Origin: a bacterium
GTDB taxonomy: Bacteria > Oederibacteriota > Muellerivitia > Muellerivitales > Muellerivitaceae
NCBI GenBank assembly: GCA_035549195.1
Contig: DASZRK010000050.1
Span: forward strand, 1-40,830
Direction: 5' to 3'
Length of the DNA: 40,830 nucleotides
A model generated the notes under the pieces. It saw nothing but the letters and a program-made list of their open reading frames with translations. It did not search any database and had not been told where the DNA came from. This document shows positions 22,868-29,990 of this stretch, piece after piece; the first letter of the stretch is position 1; every line of letters starts with the position of its first letter. A program made the translations under genes and the position numbers.

Positions 22868-24275
22868 TCTCGGGCCTCCTGACCTCGATGAAGATGTTCA
22901 CGCCGGTGGAGTCGGCCTTGACCTGGTGGTCGACCGCCTTCTCCGGGGCCAGGGCGCCCAGTTGGGCCGCGTTGCGGTAGACCAGGTGCCATTCCATGAA
23001 ATATTCCATCTGCTGCCGGGCCGGGTTGGAGGAATCCACGTTGGTGGCCACCAGCAGGCCGCCGGGCGCAAGCATCTCGTAGAACTGGTTCATGAGGCGC
23101 TTGCAGATCTTGTCGGAGAAATAATCGAAGAGCCCGGCGCAATAGATCATGTCGAAGTTGCTCCCCATGGTCCTTTCCTCGGGCCTCATGGTCTCCTTGA
23201 GGATCTGGTTCACCGACTTCTTCACCAGGTTCACCGGGGTGCGGCGGTTGAAGCGGGACCGTACGCTCTCGATGCTCTGCTGGGTGGCCGAAAGGGTCTC
23301 GTCGTTGAAGTCCAGCAGGGTCAGGTTCGCCCTTTCGCACACGTCGTCCTGGGTGAGGAAGTTCAGCACCTCCTGGGCGGGCCCGCAGCCCAGGTTGAAG
23401 ATGCGGGTGCTCCGGCCCAGGGCCGCCCCCCGCCGGGTCTCCTCCCGCAGGCGCTCGGTGAGGTACTTGATGCGGTTGCGGTGGGCCTCCGCCGGGGCGA
23501 TGTTCCAGAAATAGAAGTTGATCATCTTGGCGAAAAGGGAGGTCCCCTCCAGGGGGTCCCGCAGGATCATGCGCACCATCTCATAGTCCCCGGCGTAGCC
23601 CAGGGGCTTCTGGAAGGTGCGGTAGAGGAAGGGCGCGCAGAGGATGAGCGGGTGGATCTGGCGGCGGCCATAGGCCCGGTGGGTGGGTTGCAGGTCCTCG
23701 GGGATGGTGTTGGCGATGGCCTCGAAGCGCTCGCCCAGCTCGGCCACCCGCATGAAGAAGGGCTCCTTCAACCGCTCGACCACCTCCCGCTCCCGCTGCA
23801 GGCGGTCCCCCGTGGGCTCGGAGCGGATGCCGAACTCCACCTGTTCCAGCCAATGGCGCAGGTCCACCAGGAGGGTCTGCATGTCGGCGATGGCCACCTT
23901 GAAGTCCGGCGTGACGACCTGGACCTTCTCCCATTCCTTGAGGAACTTGCCGAACTCGCTCTCCAGGCTCTCGGCCTTCTGCACGGGCGAGAAGAGATCC
24001 ACGTCCAGCCAGGCGTCCTCCAGGCTGGCCTCGCAGACCAGGAAGATGCCGGTGTTGACCAGGTTGGAGACCACCGCCCGTCCCGAATAAACGGGCTTCT
24101 CGTTCATGAAGATGCGGAACTCGGTGAGGACCTCGGACAACTGCAGGATGCTGTAGGGGTTGTAGACCTCGAAGACCACCAGGTAACGGGTGAGGCGCAA
24201 GGAGGTGGCACGGATCTCGGTGCCTTGGCTGTTGCGGCATACGATGAAGGTGTCTTTCCCGAACACGACCGCCAT
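22860..24275 (-). CDS. SAM-dependent methyltransferase, PhcB-like (putative quorum-signal synthase)
   Basis: 471 residues from the ATG at 24275 with GGAG six bases upstream; an in-frame ATG at 24338 is poorly placed. Residues 1-100 form a beta-rich domain resembling a PilZ-like barrel without the canonical c-di-GMP motifs. A helical region (100-285) includes KPLGYAGDYEMVRMIL. A Rossmann methyltransferase domain follows: motif I IFNLGCGPAQE (294-302), acidic Asp322 in LTLLDFND, FDMIYCAGLFDYFSD near 375, and MLAPGGLLVATNV. Ralstonia PhcB, about 51 kDa, makes the 3-hydroxy fatty-acid methyl-ester signal. Size, a following 6-TM kinase and then a receiver-kinase protein all match phcBSR order. Substrate assignment is inference; another carboxyl or small-molecule methyltransferase role is possible. 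Confidence 0.72.
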   Translation of the reverse strand: MAVVFGKDTFIVCRNSQGTEIRATSLRLTRYLVVFEVYNPYSILQLSEVLTEFRIFMNEKPVYSGRAVVSNLVNTGIFLVCEASLEDAWLDVDLFSPVQKAESLESEFGKFLKEWEKVQVVTPDFKVAIADMQTLLVDLRHWLEQVEFGIRSEPTGDRLQREREVVERLKEPFFMRVAELGERFEAIANTIPEDLQPTHRAYGRRQIHPLILCAPFLYRTFQKPLGYAGDYEMVRMILRDPLEGTSLFAKMINFYFWNIAPAEAHRNRIKYLTERLREETRRGAALGRSTRIFNLGCGPAQEVLNFLTQDDVCERANLTLLDFNDETLSATQQSIESVRSRFNRRTPVNLVKKSVNQILKETMRPEERTMGSNFDMIYCAGLFDYFSDKICKRLMNQFYEMLAPGGLLVATNVDSSNPARQQMEYFMEWHLVYRNAAQLGALAPEKAVDHQVKADSTGVNIFIEVRRPENG

Positions 24276-24771
24276 GGGCTGCTCCGTAACTTTGTTCCGG
24301 CACCAAAATACCGGCCACCCGCCGGCCCGGGCCACCATTTCTCCAACAGACTAAAAAAGGGCCATTTGCCCGGAAAACGAATTCCTCTTCGGGCCCGGCG
24401 GACCCGAAGCGTTAAACCGGCCGATGGGGCCGTTCAAGAACGATACATTTGGGGATAGGGAAGATCGCGACGCCCGATCGTTCGGAGGCCATGGATGGAA
24501 GGTCTTGAAGGTTCGGAAAAGCGCTTCGAAAGGTCCTTTTGGATACCTTCCGGGCGCCAGGTCGCCGAAAGAAAGATTCAGGGCACTCCATGCGCGGCTC
24601 GAGGGTCGCCAACATCATTGCTGGCATTTTAAGCGGTCAGGAAAACGGATTAAATTGCGGATTTCGGCTTTTTTCACGATCGGCCGAAAACCGCCCTAAT
24701 TCCGTCCGGTTTTGCATTCGGCCGTTAATTCGAAGTGAAATGTGGAGCGGGACCCCGGACCCGCCCGCCCC
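24276..24771. other. Intergenic region upstream of the PhcB-like operon
   Basis: About 500 bases without a convincing gene. Short frames here have no ribosome-binding site or recognisable product. It must hold the promoter of the minus-strand operon beginning at 24275. I see one inverted repeat, CTTCGGG at 24387-24393 and CCCGAAG at 24403-24409 (9-base spacer), about 112-134 bases before the start. It could be an operator, possibly for the NtrC-like or Fis-like regulator of the same operon. No confident -35/-10 or sigma54 -24/-12 motif was found. The left end of the region (24340-24420) is locally AT-richer than the surrounding genes. Confidence 0.5.
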
Positions 24772-24806
24772 AAAAGAAAAGGCCCGCCCCCGGGAAGGGG
24801 CGGGCC
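24772..24806 (-). terminator. Rho-independent terminator after the cupredoxin gene
   Basis: On the minus strand, a 10-bp GC stem GGCCCGCCCC/GGGGCGGGCC with a 6-base loop (24781-24806) is followed by TTTTCTTTT (24772-24780). It starts 31 bases past the stop of the cupredoxin gene and closes the electron-transfer cluster. Confidence 0.9.
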
Positions 24807-24836
24807 GCAGGACCGGCCTATGGAAGGCCCGGGGGC

Positions 24837-25295
24837 TCAATTCACCTGCAAAGTCCCCTGCATCCCGGTGCAGGCGCTGGTGCAGGAGCCGTTCCCGCAA
24901 CTGGAGTGGTTCCCGCAATGGAACTTGAAGGTCCCCGTGTTGTTGAAGGTCACCGTCACGGGGAAGCTGGTGTTCCCGCTGACCATGCAGGAGGAAGCGG
25001 CGCCGTCGTCGATGTTCAAGGGATGGATGCCGGCGTTGGAACTGTCCCAGACCACCGATTGTCCCTGGGCGATCGTCAGGGGAGCGCTCAAGGGGGTCGC
25101 ACCGATGGCATATTGGTAGGAACCGCTATTGACCACCGAAAGGGTATAGGCCACGGGCCCGGGCGTGGTTCCCGGCGTCGGGGTCATGCCCCCACCCCCA
25201 CCACCGCCGTAGGGACCGGTCCCCGTCGAACCGCTACAGGACCATCCGGCCACCAGGGCCAGGAACAACATCACGACCAAGGACGCTTTCTTCAT
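24837..25295 (-). CDS. Cupredoxin-like exported (lipo)protein
   Basis: 152 residues from the ATG at 25295. The N-terminus is a signal sequence ending near WSC20, a weak lipobox, followed by a Gly/Thr/Pro linker (21-48). The rest is a cupredoxin-type sandwich with a type 1 copper ligand set in the usual order: His91 in GIHPLNID, Cys127 and His130 in FHCGNH, and Met145. Between His130 and Met145 there is an unusual Cys-rich loop (SSCGNGSCTSAC) longer than in plastocyanin or azurin; Cys103 is extra as well. Blue copper proteins carry single electrons in the periplasm. The gene lies 169 bases after the bd-like/cytochrome c gene, so it may take electrons from that complex. It is followed by a strong terminator. 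Confidence 0.75.
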   Translation of the reverse strand: MKKASLVVMLFLALVAGWSCSGSTGTGPYGGGGGGGMTPTPGTTPGPVAYTLSVVNSGSYQYAIGATPLSAPLTIAQGQSVVWDSSNAGIHPLNIDDGAASSCMVSGNTSFPVTVTFNNTGTFKFHCGNHSSCGNGSCTSACTGMQGTLQVN

Positions 25296-25464
25296 GGAGG
25301 ACCCCCTCAAAGCTTTGATGTCTTTGAGTAGGGGGCTGCGGAAGGGAATGTTACACGGGGCGGGGCATTTTTTCCGGACCATGGACCCAGCGGATCCCGT
25401 TTTTTTCCTTATCCCTCGAGGGAAGAAGGCCCTGGGAGCAGGTCAGGTCCGCTCCGTCGCTCCA

Positions 25465-26829
25465 CTATTCTTTTGGCGAGACCATGTGGAAAAGGAAGGT
25501 CCGGAGGGCCGCGATCTCCTGGGGGGTCCCGGTCAGGGGCGGCATGTATTTCACATAGGGCGAATCGGGTTTGTGGTCGTGGAGCATCTCCAGGATGTTG
25601 CCGATGGACCTCTCGTCGCGTCCGGCCAAAAGACGGGTCATTCCCCGGTAGCCGCTCACCGTGTGGCAGGGCAGGCACTGGCCCAGGAACATCCGCTGGC
25701 CCAGCTTCATCGGGTCTTCCCCGGTCCCGGGCATCCCGGCGGGCGCCCAGATCGAGCGCGTCATGAAACCTTCCTGGTTGAAACCCTCCACCTGGTATTT
25801 CCGGATGCCGTTGGAATACATGAACCTTCCCACCACATAGGGCTTGCGCAGCATCTCCCGGGCGCTCTCGGTGGAACCCATGGCCATGAAGCCCAGGAAG
25901 AAGATGGAAAGGGCGTAGCCCAGGCGGAACTCCTTGGGGTTGAGGAAGGCCAGGAAATAGACGACCCCGGCCACGGTGGCGGTGGTCAGGGTGGTGATGA
26001 GGACCATGCGGGTCACCTGGGTGAAGGCGCCCGTGCCGATGGTCGAGATGCCGAAGGAGAGCAGTTCCCTTTGGGCCTCCGGCACCCTCCAGAGGTACCA
26101 GGCGAAGAAGAAGGGCATGAGCAGGTAGGCGGGGATGATCCACTTGGCCGCCCACCGGACCATGCCGGCCTTGAGGGCCCCCTCCCGGTCGCCGTCCAGG
26201 CGGCTGAAGAAGACCAGGGCGTAGATCCCCGCCAGGGACAGGCAGACCAAGCTGCGCAGGACCAGGCTGGGCCAATAGGTGGGGTTGAAGAAGGCGTCGA
26301 AGAACTTGGACGCCTCGTTCCCCGTCCCCGCCACCGACATCCAGCCGTCGCCGGGGGTGAGCATGAAGGTCAGGATGCCGTTGATGATCACCAGGGTCAG
26401 GAAGGAGGAGATGGCGTAGGCATAGCCGATCTGGAGGTGCAGGCGCTCCGGGATGCGGTCCCAGGTGACGTAATAGACGGCGGCGAGGGTCAGTTCCACC
26501 ATGAAGACCACCCATTCCATGGCCCATCCGAAGACGAAGTTGTGGATGAGGGTGCTGGTGCCCTCGGGGGAGGCCAGGCCGATGGCGAACCAGATCCCCA
26601 CCCCGGTGAGGGCCCCGAAGACGCCCGTCATCACGAGGAAGAACTTGGAATAACCCTTCAGGGCCGTGATCCAATCGTGGCGGCCCTCCCGGAGGGCCTT
26701 ATGCTCGGTGATGGCCAGGAAGAGCCCGCCCCCCACCGCGAAGTGGGAGATATAGACGTGGGTGATGGCGATGATGCCGATGACCCAGCCGCTCCCGATC
26801 AAGGGCACGTACCAGACGGGATAGTTCAT
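25465..26829 (-). CDS. Cytochrome bd subunit I-like membrane protein fused to cytochrome c
   Basis: 454 residues. Residues 10-330 contain about eight or nine membrane helices with CydA-like sequence: ITHVYISHFAVGGGLFLAIT (His24, His29), FFLVMTGVFGALTGVGIWF, FVFGWAMEWVVFMVELTLAAVYYVTWDRI. The quinol-binding GRQPW-type loop of true CydA is not seen. Residues about 370-450 are a monohaem cytochrome c domain with CLPCH (Cys385, Cys388, His389) and a likely axial Met429 in KYMPPL. The gene lies 9 bases after cytochrome b in the same operon as the Rieske protein, so it is probably an accessory electron-exit subunit of that complex rather than a stand-alone oxidase; no CydB is present. Confidence 0.82.
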   Translation of the reverse strand: MNYPVWYVPLIGSGWVIGIIAITHVYISHFAVGGGLFLAITEHKALREGRHDWITALKGYSKFFLVMTGVFGALTGVGIWFAIGLASPEGTSTLIHNFVFGWAMEWVVFMVELTLAAVYYVTWDRIPERLHLQIGYAYAISSFLTLVIINGILTFMLTPGDGWMSVAGTGNEASKFFDAFFNPTYWPSLVLRSLVCLSLAGIYALVFFSRLDGDREGALKAGMVRWAAKWIIPAYLLMPFFFAWYLWRVPEAQRELLSFGISTIGTGAFTQVTRMVLITTLTTATVAGVVYFLAFLNPKEFRLGYALSIFFLGFMAMGSTESAREMLRKPYVVGRFMYSNGIRKYQVEGFNQEGFMTRSIWAPAGMPGTGEDPMKLGQRMFLGQCLPCHTVSGYRGMTRLLAGRDERSIGNILEMLHDHKPDSPYVKYMPPLTGTPQEIAALRTFLFHMVSPKE

Positions 26830-26838
26830 GGAAGCTCC

Positions 26839-27975
26839 TTAAAGGGTCGCCAGGGCCGCGTAGCCCCAGAGGGTGGTCACCACCAGGATGGCGAGGGCGA
26901 GGAGACCGAAATAGGTGGCGTTGCGGGCCCTCTTCCCCGCCTCCCGGCCCGTGTCATAGAGGGGCACCACCGCCCAGAGCACCAACCCCAGGGTGAAGAC
27001 GGCCAGGCCGAAGAACTCCCCGAACTCGCCGGGGAACCATTTTCCGAAGAGCTTCAGCACCTGGAAGGAGCTCATGAAATACCACTCGGGGTGGATGTCC
27101 ATCGGGGCGGGCTTCAAGGGGTCGGCCTGCTCCCCCAGGCCCCAGGGGAAGACCGCGGCCAGGAACCCCAGCACGTTCAGGGCCACCAGCCACATGCCCA
27201 GGTCCTTCATGGCGAAGTTCGGGAAGAAAGGCACGCTCTTGCGGTCCTTCTCGGGCTTGGCCTGTTCGCTCTCGGGGATGGACATGCCCTGCTTCTGCAC
27301 CAGCGCCAGGTGGAAGAGCAGGATGGGCACGAAGAGGGCGGGCAGGATCACCACGTGCAGGGCGAAGAAGCGGTTCACGGTGTAGGAGCTGATCTCCACC
27401 CCGCCCCGGATGAGGTCGGCGATCCAAGGGCCCACCCCCGGGACGACCGCCGGGATGGAAAGGCCCACCTTGGTGGCGAAAAAGGACAACAGGTCCATGG
27501 GCAGGAGGTAGCCGGAGAAGCCGAAGACCATGGCCAAAAGGAGCAGGACGAAGCCGCTCCACCAGGTCAATTCCCGGGGGGCCCGGTAGGCCTTCATGAA
27601 ATAGGCGCTGAACATGTGCACGAAGGCCGAGGCGATCATCAGGTTGGCCGCCCAGGAATGGGCGGAACGGATGAGCCAGCCGAACTTGATGTCGTAGGTG
27701 ATCTTGCGCACCGAGTCGTAGGCCTCGTCCCCCGGGCGGTAATAGATGAGCAGCAGCACCCCCGAGACGCACATGACCAGGAAGAGGAACAGGGTGATGC
27801 CGCCCCAGTAGTACCAGAAGGAATGGGCGTGCTCGGGCACCCGCTTCTTCAAGGCCAAGGCCTTGAGTTCGGTGAGGCCCAAACGCTCGTCCAACCACCC
27901 GTAAAGGCGGCCGGGGGCCTTCGCCCCTTGCGGGCCCTTGGGGGCCTTAGGCGCGGCTGACGGTGATCTTTCCAT
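26839..27975 (-). CDS. Cytochrome b of a bc/b6f-type quinol complex
   Basis: 378 residues, eight membrane helices expected. Haem ligands: His106 and His120 (RSAHSWAANLMIASAFVHMF), then His207 and His222 (RFFALHVVILPALFVPILLFH). The second spacing of 15 residues is the b6f-type spacing. The quinol-site motif PEWYF is at 296-300, so the b6 part and the subunit IV part are fused in one chain. The N-terminus has a Lys/Pro/Ala-rich extension (1-22). The start ATG lies 29 bases inside the Rieske gene with no clear ribosome-binding site, which suggests translational coupling. It oxidises quinol together with the Rieske protein. Confidence 0.93.
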   Translation of the reverse strand: MERSPSAAPKAPKGPQGAKAPGRLYGWLDERLGLTELKALALKKRVPEHAHSFWYYWGGITLFLFLVMCVSGVLLLIYYRPGDEAYDSVRKITYDIKFGWLIRSAHSWAANLMIASAFVHMFSAYFMKAYRAPRELTWWSGFVLLLLAMVFGFSGYLLPMDLLSFFATKVGLSIPAVVPGVGPWIADLIRGGVEISSYTVNRFFALHVVILPALFVPILLFHLALVQKQGMSIPESEQAKPEKDRKSVPFFPNFAMKDLGMWLVALNVLGFLAAVFPWGLGEQADPLKPAPMDIHPEWYFMSSFQVLKLFGKWFPGEFGEFFGLAVFTLGLVLWAVVPLYDTGREAGKRARNATYFGLLALAILVVTTLWGYAALATL

Positions 27976-28447
27976 TGGCGATGGCCACCTTGAACTCGGT
28001 CAGCGGCTTGGGCGGCGGACCGGAGATATTGGCGCCCGTTCGGGCGTTGTAGACACCCCCATGGCAGGGGCAGAGGATGATCTTCTGGGCGGGTTCGTAG
28101 GACGGCGTACAGCCCAGGTGGGTGCAGACGGCGCTCAAGGCCGTCCAGGTGTCGTCGTCGTGGTGGATGAGCATGGCCGGCCTGCTCCCGAACTTGAAGA
28201 ACATGGCGGCGTTCTTGGGCAGGGAGATCGCGTTGTCGAGGGTCACTTCATTGACCGCGCCCGCCATCATGGACTCCTCCACCGGCGAAGCCAGGTAGCG
28301 GTAGATGGGATAGCCCACCGCCCCGGCATAGATCACGCCCAGGGTGCCGATGGCGCCTTTCAGGAAGGTCCGCCGCTCGGTCGGCCCGAAGGCGTCGTCG
28401 ATCGGGTTCTGAGGCCCCTTGCCGTCCATTCCTTTTTTGGATGCCAT
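27947..28447 (-). CDS. Rieske iron-sulfur protein
   Basis: 166 residues. A Tat-like signal anchor with RRTFLKGAIGTLG (25-37) precedes one membrane helix. The cluster ligands are in CTHLGC (108-113) and CPCHGG (126-131), and the cap GPPPKPL follows. It is the quinol-oxidising [2Fe-2S] subunit of the complex whose cytochrome b overlaps its 3' end by 29 bases. AAGGGG lies before the ATG. Length is typical of bacterial Rieske proteins. Confidence 0.94.
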   Translation of the reverse strand: MASKKGMDGKGPQNPIDDAFGPTERRTFLKGAIGTLGVIYAGAVGYPIYRYLASPVEESMMAGAVNEVTLDNAISLPKNAAMFFKFGSRPAMLIHHDDDTWTALSAVCTHLGCTPSYEPAQKIILCPCHGGVYNARTGANISGPPPKPLTEFKVAIANGKITVSRA

Positions 28448-28493
28448 TCCCTACCCCTTATCCAAAACATGTACCAACGACCCGAACTTCCTT

Positions 28494-28713
28494 TTCACCG
28501 CGAAGACGCGAAGACCGCGAAAAAGGCCCGGGTCTTTGCCGTTCCGTCCCCCGATCCGGTCTTTCTCCGTGCTCTCCGTATCTCCGTGGTGAACCGCCGT
28601 CCGCCTTTCCCATCCGGCTGCATCCCATGCATCTGTGGCTCCATGGGCTGGGTCTTTGCCGTTCCGTCCCCCGATCCGGTCTTTCTCCGTGCTCTCCGTA
28701 TCTCCGTGGTGAA
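28494..28713. repeat. Intergenic repeat: two 64-bp direct copies plus an inverted diverged copy
   Basis: A 64-base sequence at 28530-28593 recurs without change at 28650-28713, exactly 120 bases later, with similarity running a few bases further (GTCCGCCTTT follows both). The core is a short tandem pattern of CTCCGT units (TTTCTCCGTGCTCTCCGTA...). At 28494-28529 a diverged inverted counterpart starts with TTCACCGCGAAGACGCGAAG; its partner, read on the other strand, begins TTCACCACGGAGATACGGAG. The block lies between the Rieske gene and the upstream membrane-protein gene. The open frames across it are repeat artefacts. Confidence 0.85.
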
Positions 28714-28726
28714 AAGCTGTCCGCCT

Positions 28727-29845
28727 TTACGCGTAGTGCTCTTCCCGGGGCAGGGCCCGGCGCATCACCGCCAGCACCCAGACCATGAAGCCCACGCCGA
28801 TCACCAAGAGGCCCAGGAAAAGACCCACCACCAGCCAGTTGGTGTTCACCGGGCTCGCCCAGACGTCGAAACCCGCCTGGGCCAGGGTCAGGTCCCGCAC
28901 CCCGTCGCGCAGGATCTCGAAGCTGGCGATGGAGAGGAAGGGCGGAAGGGTCACGGCCAGGATGCGGCCCCAGTTCCATCCCTTGGGCGAGACCAGCAGC
29001 CAAAGGGCGGCCAGCAGGCTCAAGGCCACGCAGGCGGGCCAGAGATAAAGGAAGGGCCCGTAGAAGGCCGAGGCCCGCAGGCCGGCCTGGACGAAATCGG
29101 GCTGGCTCCGGAAGGCCCAAGTTCCGATGACCAGAAGGACCAACAAAGCCGCCAAGGCCACCTGGGCGGCCCCTTGGCGGATATAGAGCTTCACTTCTTC
29201 GCTCAGATTGCCTTTGGCGGTATAGAGGGTGGTGCCCAGGGAGCCGAACCCCAGCGACCCCACCAGCACCATCAAGAGGCGGGGTAAAAGGGTCGGATCG
29301 TGGGGCGGCAGGTTCACGCCCGAGGGCGACGCGTCGTACATGCCCGGCCAGACCTCGGGTTTGAGCATCAAGGTGGAGGCCATCGAATAGACCCGGCCCA
29401 CGTAGGCCAGCAGTACCAAGGCCCCGATCCCCAGGAGCCACCAGGATTTCCCCGCCTCGGCCCGGGAGGCCATGCGGTAGAGGACCCAATAGGCCCCCAT
29501 CACAGCAAAGACCACGCTGATCCAGTAGACCCCAATGAGGATGGTGCTGGTGTAGATGGCCCGGCCGTAAAGGACCTGCACGAAGAGCAGGGGAGGGACG
29601 CCGAGGTTGATGACGTAGGTCGTGATGATGGGAAGGCGGTTGGCCACCAGGCCGGAGGCGAAGAGCGGGGCCTTCTTGCGGGTGGCCTGGCCGATGAGGT
29701 TCCAGAGGATGCCCAGCACCAGCCCGCCCAGGAGCATGGCCAGGAAGCTGAAGTGGAGGGAGAGGGTCAGGTGGTGGAGCGCCTTGAAAAGCCAGACGGG
29801 CGCGGGGAGCGGGATGGGATCCAGATGGGGGAATTGGTCTTGCAA
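28727..29845 (-). CDS. Multi-spanning membrane protein, distant cytochrome bd subunit I-like
   Basis: 372 residues from a TTG with GGAAAGG upstream, about nine membrane helices. LHHLTLSLHFSFLAMLLGGLVLG and the segment INLGVPPLLFVQVLYGRAIYTSTILIGVYWISVVFAVMGAYWVLYR recall the first helices of CydA-like proteins, including candidate haem-ligand histidines (residues 24, 25, 31). The GRQ loop is absent. It is upstream of the Rieske gene on the same strand, separated by the repeat block, and may supply a second b-haem membrane subunit to the complex. I am confident it is a real membrane-protein gene and less so about the family. Confidence 0.7.
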   Translation of the reverse strand: MQDQFPHLDPIPLPAPVWLFKALHHLTLSLHFSFLAMLLGGLVLGILWNLIGQATRKKAPLFASGLVANRLPIITTYVINLGVPPLLFVQVLYGRAIYTSTILIGVYWISVVFAVMGAYWVLYRMASRAEAGKSWWLLGIGALVLLAYVGRVYSMASTLMLKPEVWPGMYDASPSGVNLPPHDPTLLPRLLMVLVGSLGFGSLGTTLYTAKGNLSEEVKLYIRQGAAQVALAALLVLLVIGTWAFRSQPDFVQAGLRASAFYGPFLYLWPACVALSLLAALWLLVSPKGWNWGRILAVTLPPFLSIASFEILRDGVRDLTLAQAGFDVWASPVNTNWLVVGLFLGLLVIGVGFMVWVLAVMRRALPREEHYA

Positions 29846-29918
29846 GGACAGGCCTTTCCGTTCGATCGACCCTTCAAGGAACCGGCACGGATATTTTGGC
29901 CAAGACCGGAAAGGAGTG

Positions 29919-29949
29919 TATGACCCCGGTCATATTGGCCAGTGGTCAT
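29919..29949. promoter_or_regulatory. Candidate operator: TATGACC palindrome plus third half-site
   Basis: TATGACC (29919-29925) and GGTCATA (29928-29934) form a perfect inverted repeat with a 2-base spacer. A further GGTCAT half-site begins at 29944, one and a half helical turns along. It lies 74-104 bases upstream of the TTG start of the membrane-protein gene that leads the electron-transfer cluster. I do not recognise the cognate regulator. Confidence 0.5.
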
Positions 29950-29990
29950 GCTAAGCCCGTCTTTTTTTATTTTGCAAGGGGCGGAACGAC

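Noticed and set aside
20876-22882. Plus-strand 668-codon frame rich in His/Gln/Gly
   Set aside because: Shadow of the hybrid kinase; His/Gln-rich translation is typical of antisense reading in GC-rich DNA.
25465-26829. Calling this gene a true cytochrome bd oxidase subunit I
   Set aside because: No quinol-loop motif, no CydB partner, and a fused cytochrome c in an operon with Rieske and cytochrome b.
25294-27960. Plus-strand 888-codon frame
   Set aside because: Antisense to the cupredoxin leader, bd-like and cytochrome b genes; no recognisable domain.
28441-28788. Plus-strand 115-codon frame with an internal repeated peptide (SVPRSGLSPCSPYLRGE)
   Set aside because: Arises purely from the two 64-bp intergenic repeat copies; no ribosome-binding site.
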